This document shows, in pieces, positions 58,267 through 64,000 of a stretch of DNA of 64,000 nucleotides. Every line of letters begins with the position of its first letter. The stretch's first letter is position 1. Position numbers and translations under genes: made by a program. Under the pieces are notes generated by a model. The model did no database searches. It saw only the letters and a program-made list of their open reading frames with translations, and was not told the DNA's origin. Source of the stretch: Ehretia macrophylla (taxonomy: Eukaryota; Streptophyta; Magnoliopsida; Boraginales; Ehretiaceae); contig CM075767.1 of the NCBI GenBank assembly GCA_037974665.1, positions 88,252,644 through 88,316,643 of the forward strand. Reading direction: 5' to 3'.

Positions 58267-58410
58267 AGTTTTCCAGATTTGGTCACATTTTAAAGATTTG
58301 CCATTTTGAGGACCTTAGATTCAAAATTAGCTTCGGCATATTTCTGGTAAAAATGTTCAAAACTGTCCAAATTAGTCACCTACCAATTTTCATGCATTTT
58401 CAACATAATT
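58267..58410. repeat. LTR internal duplicated segment, copy 2
   Basis: GTTTTCCAGATTTGG ... TTTTGAGGACCTTAG ... TTAGCTTCGG ... TTCATGCATTTTCAAC. A diverged tandem copy, showing that the LTR lengthened by internal duplication. Confidence 0.7.
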
Positions 58411-58420
58411 TTCCTAGCTA

Positions 58421-58434
58421 AACTTACCTCGAAC
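58421..58434 (-). promoter_or_regulatory. Splice-donor-like site in the LTR (minus strand)
   Basis: Minus strand reads TTCGAGGTAAGTTTAG, a strong GAG|GTAAGT match. A second donor-like CTTGGTGAGTTTTT lies at about 58786-58799. Prediction only. Confidence 0.35.
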
Positions 58435-58950
58435 AGACTAATCAGAGAGCTGTCAACAATTTCGACTTCACCTAGCATCATTTTCAAGCCAAGATCTTGC
58501 CATGCATGGTTGTTTAAGCTTATGAACGACCATATAGCTCAAGTACAGAAGCAAATACACACATTTATTAGCATGCATGTGGATTTTTGAAGAGTTTTCA
58601 AAAGGTTTTAGCCGTCACCTTTGCAATCAACCCAAAAAAATGCTCAAAACCTTGTTGAAGCTCAAATCTCTTCTTCTTCTTGCTTAGACGAGATTCCAAC
58701 TAGCTTTTCTCTATTTTTCCTAGCTTAGTGATCAATCCCTTAGCACATGCATGAGGTTAGAACAAGAAGAAAAGAAATGGAAGCTTAAAAACTCACCAAG
58801 GCCGAAAATGGTGACTCAAAATGCTTGCATGTGTGTTTCTTGCATCCTAGCTTGCTTGGGTGAGTTTCTTTGCTTGTGGTTTGTCTTGATGCATCATAGG
58901 ATGATGAAGATGAGCTAAGAGGTGGAGAGAACTCATCCAAAACCGAAATG

Positions 58951-59010
58951 GAGAGAGAGAGTGAGAGCGAGAGAGAGAAAATGTGAGGAAAGTGAGAGAA
59001 ATGAGAGAAA
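58951..59010. repeat. GA/CT-rich low-complexity tract
   Basis: Repeated GAGAGA with GTGAGAG on the + strand, hence CTCTCTC on the minus strand. Typical of plant leader regions just after a transcription start, which is one reason for reading the LTR on the minus strand. Confidence 0.75.
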
Positions 59011-59324
59011 AATGAAACAAATGCAAAAGTTGATGCATATGTTGGCCTTGGGCATGCAAAAATTCAGATTTGTGTCATCTTTTGAATTTTTTTAACATGT
59101 GTGTAAGAGAATGTTGGGTATTTAGGGATTTTAGGTAGAATATAATATAGGATATGTTTAGAGGTTTGTGACATTTTGTCATGTAGTGAGTTTAAAATAT
59201 AATATTTAGGTGTTAGTGGATTTTGTAGAGATTTGAATTAGGATTATAATAATAGTTAGTGTTGTTTGTAGGATTATTTTATAATCTAGTGCTTTGAGTA
59301 GGATTCTTTATTGATTAGCGTGCG

Positions 59325-59770
59325 GGCACGCTTTCCTAAGTCTAGGGCACGCACTACGAGACACACACAGAAATCAATATAGGGCACAAATCACGAGGTA
59401 GACACAAACTACGAGGTAAGACACGGACTTCAAGACTAATGCACATAATCCTAGGTGAATGCACGTAAACCAATGCAAGGCACGTAATTCATTGTAATGC
59501 ACGCAAATCGAGGTATGACACTTAAACCTAGGTTAAGGTACTCAGTTCAAGGTTAGGGCACACGAAACGATGTAACACACGTACATCGAGGTCAGGGCAC
59601 GTATTTCTAGGTACTGCACGTGAGTTGAGGATTAGGGCACACTATTCTAGGTCAAGGCACGTATGACGAGGTATGCACGAAAAACAAGATAGGACACATA
59701 ATTCAAGGTCGGTCATATAATTAGGGGTCTATGGCACGTAAATCAAGGTAACACACGTTATACGGGGTCG
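59325..59770. repeat. Degenerate short repeats in the LTR end (U3-like)
   Basis: Fifteen or more loosely repeated units of about 20-25 bp, core GGCACGTA followed by an A/T-rich stretch and CGAGGT or CTAGGT. Many carry an ACGT core (one full CACGTG near 59616). If the LTR reads on the minus strand this is its U3 start, where LTR enhancers often lie. Period is irregular, so the repeat is old. Confidence 0.7.
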
Positions 59771-59779
59771 GGCCTCACA

Positions 59780-59784
59780 AGTTA
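59780..59784. repeat. Right target-site duplication AGTTA
   Basis: AGTTA immediately after the terminal CACA, followed by CGCGGCGCACAGC, the exact continuation of the spacer. Confidence 0.93.
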
Positions 59785-60147
59785 CGCGGCGCACAGCATA
59801 CCGTTACAAAGTTCTCTGAGAGCTCTACGAAGGGGGCAGCTAGCTTGCTCGCTGTGCCCGTTTTTGGAGCCAAAAATCAAACATTTTCATTAGTTTCAGT
59901 CCACTTTTCTTCTGTTTCTCTGTTTTTTCATCCCGGATCGTACGTGGTGAGCTGTTAAAAGTACGACAACTTGACTCGTCGGACATCAGAGGGCCCTACA
60001 ACGTGTTGATATTACGTCTTGCGAGGATGCTGCGTTGTTGAAGCGGATGGGTTGTCGTTAAGCCCATTGGGCCTTTTGAATGGGCCATCTCTCTAGGCTG
60101 GCACTGTGAACCATTAACACATATAGGAATTGTGCCATCCACATGAC
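59785..60147 (+). repeat. Right part of the interrupted 5S spacer
   Basis: Continues at CGCGGCGCACAGC and contains the near-palindrome TTCTCTGAGAGCT, the site II inverted repeat (GCCCATTGGGCC...AATGGGCC near 60061) and the -28 CATATA box of 5S-85. No gene. Confidence 0.9.
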
Positions 60148-60267
60148 GGGTGCGATCATACCAACACTACTGCACCGGATCCCATCAGAACTCTGAAGTT
60201 AAGCGTGCTTGGGCGAGAGTAGTACTAGGATGGGTGACCCCCTGGGAAGTCCTCGTGTTGCACCTCC
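60148..60267 (+). rRNA. 5S rRNA: 5S rRNA gene 5S-85 (first after the insertion)
   Basis: Full length, few changes: G17A, A23C, C47T, C118T. Promoter and terminator intact, so the insertion 368 bp upstream did not touch the immediate flank. Confidence 0.93.
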
Positions 60268-60823
60268 TTTGCCATTTTTTTTGCCCTGGTTAGGGTTGCC
60301 AAGATACTTTATCCACCAAATCTCTATTACCGAATCCCACGGAACATTGGGCAAGACAACTGCGATTCACGTAGAGGCCGGGACGGCAAACCGAGGGGTA
60401 GGGTTTATGACCAGGCCTCCGTCATTCCGGTGCCCATAACTTTTGATCTGTAAGGAGTTACGCGGCGCACAGCATACCGTTGCAAAGCTCTCTGAGAGCT
60501 CTACGACAGGGGTAGCAAGATTGCTCGCTGCGCCCATTTTTGGAGCCCAAAATTGAACGTTTTCATCAGTTTCAGTCTACATTTCTTCTTTTGCTTTATT
60601 TTTTCATCCCGGATCGTACGTCGTGAGTTGTTAAAAGGACGACAACAAGACTTGCGAAATATCAGATGGCCCTACAAGGTGTCGATATCACGTCTTGCGA
60701 GGATGCTGCGTTGTTGATGCGGATGGTTTGTCGTTAAGCCCATTGGGCGTTTTGAATGGGCCATCACTCTAGGCTGCCACTGTGAACCGTTAACACATAT
60801 AGGAATTGTGCCCTCAACATGAT

Positions 60824-60943
60824 GGGTGCAATCATACCATCGCTAATGCACCAGATCCTATCAGAACTCCGAAGTTAAGCGTGCTTGGGCGAGAGTAGTA
60901 CTAGGATGGGTGACCCCCTGGGAAGTCCTCGTGTTGCACCCCA
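60824..60943 (+). rRNA. 5S rRNA: 5S rRNA gene 5S-86
   Basis: Full length. Changes G7A, G17T, A19G, G30A, C36T, C120A. Boxes A and C intact. Standard flanks. Confidence 0.92.
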
Positions 60944-61501
60944 TTTTCAATTTTTTTTGCCCTGGTTAGGGTTGCCAAGATACTTTATCCACCAAATCTC
61001 TATTACCGAATCCCATGGAACATTGGGCAAGACAACTTCGCTTTCACATAGAGGCCGAGCCAGCAAAGCGAGGGCGTAGGGTTTGTGACTAGGTCTCCGT
61101 CGCTCCGATGCTCATAACTTTTGATCCATCAAGAGTTACGCGATGCACAGCATACCGTTGCAAAGCTCTCTGAGAGCTCTACGACGGGGGCAGCTAACTT
61201 GCTCGATGTGCCCATTTTTGAAACCCAAAATCGAACGTTTACATCAATTTTCGGCCATTTTTCTTCTTTTGCTCTGTTTTTCCGTCCCGGATTGTACGTC
61301 GTGAGCTGTTAAAAGGATGACAACCTGACTCACGGGACATCAGAGTGCCCTACAGCGTGTCGATATCACTTCTTGCGAGGATGCTGCGTTGTTGAAGCGG
61401 ATGCGTTGTCGTTAAGCCTATTGGGCCTTTTGAATGGGCCATCTCTCTAGGCTGGCATTGTGAACCGTTAACACATATAAGAATTGTGCCCTCGACATGT
61501 C

Positions 61502-61621
61502 GGGTGCGATCAGAGCAGCACTAATGCACCGGATCCGATCAGAACTCCGAAGTTAAGCGTGCCTAGGTGAGAGTAGTACAAGGATGGGTGACCCCCTGGG
61601 AAGTCCTCGTGTTGTACCCAT
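61502..61621 (+). rRNA. 5S rRNA: 5S rRNA gene 5S-87 (AGAGCAGC subfamily)
   Basis: Full length. Changes T12G, C14G, C36G, T62C, G64A, C67T, T79A, C114T, C119A, C120T. Counterpart of 5S-69, 18 units earlier. Confidence 0.89.
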
Positions 61622-62176
61622 TTTTCAATTTTTTTCCCAGGTTAGGGTTGCCTAGATACTTTATCGACCAAATCTCTATTACCGAATTCCACGGAACATT
61701 GGGCAAGACAACTTCGCTTCACGTAGAGGCCGGGCCCTCAAACCGAGGGCGTAGGGTTTGTGACCAGGTCTCCGTCGCTCCGGTGCCCATAACTTTTGAT
61801 CCGTAAGGAGTTATGCGGTGCGCAGCATACCGTTGCAAAGATCTCTGAGAGCTCTACGATGGGGGCAACCAGCTTGCTCGCTTTGCCCATTTTTGGAGCC
61901 CAAAATCGAACGTTTTCATCAGTTTCAGTCCACTTTTCTTCTTTTGCTCTGTTTTTTCGACCCGGATCGTCCGACGTGAGCTGTTAAAAGGACGACAACA
62001 TGACTCGCGATACATCAGAGGGCCCTATAACGTGTCGATATGACGTCTTGCGAGGATGCTGCGTTGTTGAAATTAATGGGTTGTCGTTAAGCCCATTGGG
62101 CCTTTTGAATGGGCCATCTCTCTAGGCTGGCACTGTGAACGGTTAACACATATAGGAATTATGCCCTCAACATGAC

Positions 62177-62296
62177 GGGTGCGATCATACCAGCACTAAT
62201 GCACCGGATCCCATCAGAACTCCGAAGTGAAGCGTGCTTGGGCGAGAGTAGTACTAGGATGGGTGACCCCCTGGGAAGTCTTCGTGCTGCACCCGC
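62177..62296 (+). rRNA. 5S rRNA: 5S rRNA gene 5S-88
   Basis: Full length, few changes: T53G, C105T, T111C, C119G. T53G is in box A. Standard flanks. Confidence 0.93.
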
Positions 62297-62851
62297 TTTT
62301 CAATTTTTTTTCCCTGGTTAGGGTTGCCAAGATACTTTATCCACCAAATCTCTATTACCGACTCCTACGGAGCATTGGGCAAGACAACTTCGCTTGACGT
62401 AGATGCTGGTCCTGCAAACCGAGGGCGTAGGGTTTGTGACCAAGTCTCCGTCGCTCTGGTGCCCATAACTTTTGATCGATAAGGTGTTACGCAGCGCACA
62501 GTATACTGTTGGAAAGCTCTCTGAGAGCTCTACGACGGGGGCATCCAGCTTGCTCACTGTGCCCTTTTTGGAGCCCAAAATCGAACGTTTTCATCAATTT
62601 TAGGCCACTTTACTTCTTTTGCTCTATTTTTTCGTCCCAGATCGTACGTCGTGAGCTGTTAAAAGGATGACAACATGACTCGCTGGACATCAGAGGGCCC
62701 TACAACGTGTCGACATCACGTCTTTCGAGGATGCTGCGTTGGTGAAGCAGATGGGTTGTCGTTAAGCCCATTGAGCCTTTTGAATGGGCCATCTCTCTAG
62801 GCTGGCACTGTGAACTGTTAACACATATAGGAATTGTGCCCTCAACATGAC

Positions 62852-62971
62852 GGGTGCGATCATACCAGCACTAATGCACCAGATCCCATAAGAACTCCGA
62901 AGTTAAGCGTGCATGGGTAAGAGTAGTACTAGGATAGGTGAAGCCCTGGGATGTCCTCGTGTTGTACCCCC
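62852..62971 (+). rRNA. 5S rRNA: 5S rRNA gene 5S-89
   Basis: Full length. Changes G30A, C39A, T62A, C67T, G68A, G85A, C91A, C92G, A101T, C114T. Its spacer matches that after 5S-72, 17 units back. Confidence 0.89.
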
Positions 62972-63526
62972 ATTTCAATTTTTTTTGCCCTGGTTAGGGT
63001 TGCCAAGATACTTTAACCACCAAATCTCTATTACCGAATCCCACAGAACATTGGGCAAGACAACTTCGCTTCACGTAGTGGCTGGGCCAGCAAGCCGAGG
63101 CCGTATGGTTTGTGACCAGGTCTCCGTCGCTCCGCTGCCCATAACTTTTGATCCGTAAGGAGTTTCGCAGCGCACAGCATACCATTTCAAAGCTCTCTGA
63201 GAGCACTACGACAGGGGCATCCAGCTTGCTCGCCGTGCCCTTTTTGGAGCCTAAAATCAAACATTTTCATCATATTCGAGCCACTTTTCTTTGTTTGCTC
63301 TGTTTTCTGTCCCGGATCATATGTCGTGAGCTGCTAAAAGGACGACAACATGACTTGCGGGACATCAGAGGGCCCTAAAACCTGTCGATATCACGTCTTT
63401 CGAGGATGCTGCGTTGGTGAAGCGGATGGTTTGTCGTTAAGCCCATTGGGCCTTTTCAATTGGCCATCTCTTTAGGCTGGCACTGTGAACAGTTAACACA
63501 TATAGGAATTGTGCCCTCAACATGAC

Positions 63527-63646
63527 GGGTGCAATCATACCAGCACTAATGCACCGGATCCCATCAGAACTCCGAAGTTATGTGTCCTTGGGCGAGAGTA
63601 GTACTAGGATGGTTGAACCCCTGGGAAGTCCTCGTGTTGCATCCCT
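63527..63646 (+). rRNA. 5S rRNA: 5S rRNA gene 5S-90 (last in window)
   Basis: Full length. Changes G7A, A55T, C57T, G60C, G87T, C91A, C116T, C120T. Sister of 5S-75. Standard flanks. Confidence 0.91.
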
Positions 63647-64000
63647 ATTTCAATTTTTTTTGCCCTGGTTAGGGATGCCAAGATACTTTATCCAACAAAT
63701 CTCTATTACCGAATCCCACGGAACATTGGGCAAGACAACTTCGCTTCACATAGAGGCTGGGCTAGCAAACCGAGGGCGTAGGGTTTGTGACCAGGTCCCC
63801 CACGCTCCGGTGCCCATAACTTTTGATCCGTATGGAGTTACGCAGTGCACAACATACCGTTGCAAAGCTCTCTGAGAGCTTTACGACGGGGGCAGCCAAC
63901 TTGCTTGCTTTGCCCGTTTTTGGAGCCCAAAATTGAACATTTTCATCAATTTTTGGCCACTTTCTTCTTTTGCTCTATTTTTCCGTCTCAGATCGTACGT

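Larger units (their letters stand above)
56122..59779 (-). mobile_element. Solo LTR (3,658 bp) of an LTR retrotransposon
   Basis: Begins TGTCATGCCCCAACCCGG and ends GGGGTCGGGCCTCACA, so TG...CA, with inverted ends matching at 13 of the first 17 bases. Flanked by a 5-bp duplication. The sequence is AT-rich and unlike the rDNA. I see no second LTR, primer-binding site, polypurine tract or gag-pol frame, so a solo LTR left by LTR-LTR recombination is the simplest reading. The length suggests a long-LTR Ty3/Gypsy lineage, such as Tekay/Del or Ogre-like, but I cannot assign it. Minus-strand sense is suggested by CT-rich leader-like sequence, splice-like sites and enhancer-like repeats at its minus-strand 5' end. 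A non-autonomous element with unrecognised ends is the main alternative. Confidence 0.85.
59780..64000 (+). repeat. 5S rDNA tandem array, right block (5S-85 to 5S-90)
   Basis: Array continues beyond the LTR insertion with the same orientation and a 675-678 bp period. The distance from 5S-84 to 5S-85 is 4,340 bp; subtracting the 3,658-bp insertion and the 5-bp duplicated target leaves 677 bp, one ordinary unit. So the insertion interrupted the array without any other loss. 63647-64000 is the start of the spacer after 5S-90, cut by the window end. Confidence 0.97.

Noticed and set aside
58847..59059. 70-codon minus-strand frame in the LTR, rich in His, Leu and Ser.
   Set aside because: It is a translation of the CT-rich tract; low complexity and no similarity I recognise to gag or pol.
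56122..59779. DNA transposon, because the ends are short imperfect inverted repeats.
   Set aside because: TG...CA termini with a 5-bp duplication fit an LTR; the common plant DNA transposon groups make 2-, 3-, 8- or 9-bp duplications, and no transposase is visible.
56122..59779. Complete LTR retrotransposon.
   Set aside because: I found no direct repeat of the terminal sequences inside, no primer-binding site after a left LTR and no coding domain.
1..64000. CRISPR array, because of the regular repeat spacing.
   Set aside because: Units are about 676 bp, repeat and spacer are both conserved between units, and the conserved part is a 5S rRNA gene.
1..64000. Prokaryotic or organellar 5S operon.
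   Set aside because: No 16S/23S neighbours or tRNA, a TFIIIA-type internal promoter and oligo-T terminators are present, and the gene is the nuclear plant form.

Overview
The window is a nuclear 5S ribosomal RNA gene array of a flowering plant, read from end to end. I count 90 head-to-tail 5S units on the + strand: 88 full-length genes and 2 truncated ones, plus one place where a further gene has been deleted. The usual period is 674-678 bp, made of a 120-nt 5S gene and a spacer of about 556 bp. The plant assignment rests on the 5S sequence itself, on the plant-type upstream elements (CATATA at -28, GCC near -13, C at -1), on an oligo-T terminator after each gene, and on an inserted plant-style LTR. 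I cannot name the species.

Layout: 1-461 is the end of a spacer. 5S-1 to 5S-84 fill 462-56121. A 3,658-bp LTR-like insertion (TG...CA, flanked by a 5-bp duplication AGTTA) occupies 56122-59779 and splits the spacer after 5S-84. The array resumes in exact phase and 5S-85 to 5S-90 run to the end. The window has no supportable protein-coding gene, tRNA or CRISPR; the many 60-110 codon open frames are shadows of the repeated unit.

The array is unusually decayed for a 5S cluster. By eye no copy equals the window consensus; full-length copies carry 3 to about 14 differences. Many changes fall at the CpG sites of the gene (6/7, 29/30, 47/48, 57/58, 67/68, 107/108) as C>T or G>A, the pattern expected of long-term cytosine methylation. 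Subfamilies with the same diagnostic changes recur at fixed offsets (4, 15, 18 and 22 units), so the array grew by copying multi-unit blocks. Irregular units (362, 520, 542, 542, 587, 750 bp) come from internal deletions, several with visible microhomology at the junction.

Working model (inference): this is an old, poorly homogenised and possibly silent part of a 5S locus. Pol III transcription, if any, would start at each GGGTGCG and stop in the following T run. The LTR looks like a solo LTR whose sense strand is probably the minus strand. I found no new enzymatic or defence system. The interest lies in the array's history and in conserved spacer motifs: a telo-box, paired site II motifs and three inverted repeats.
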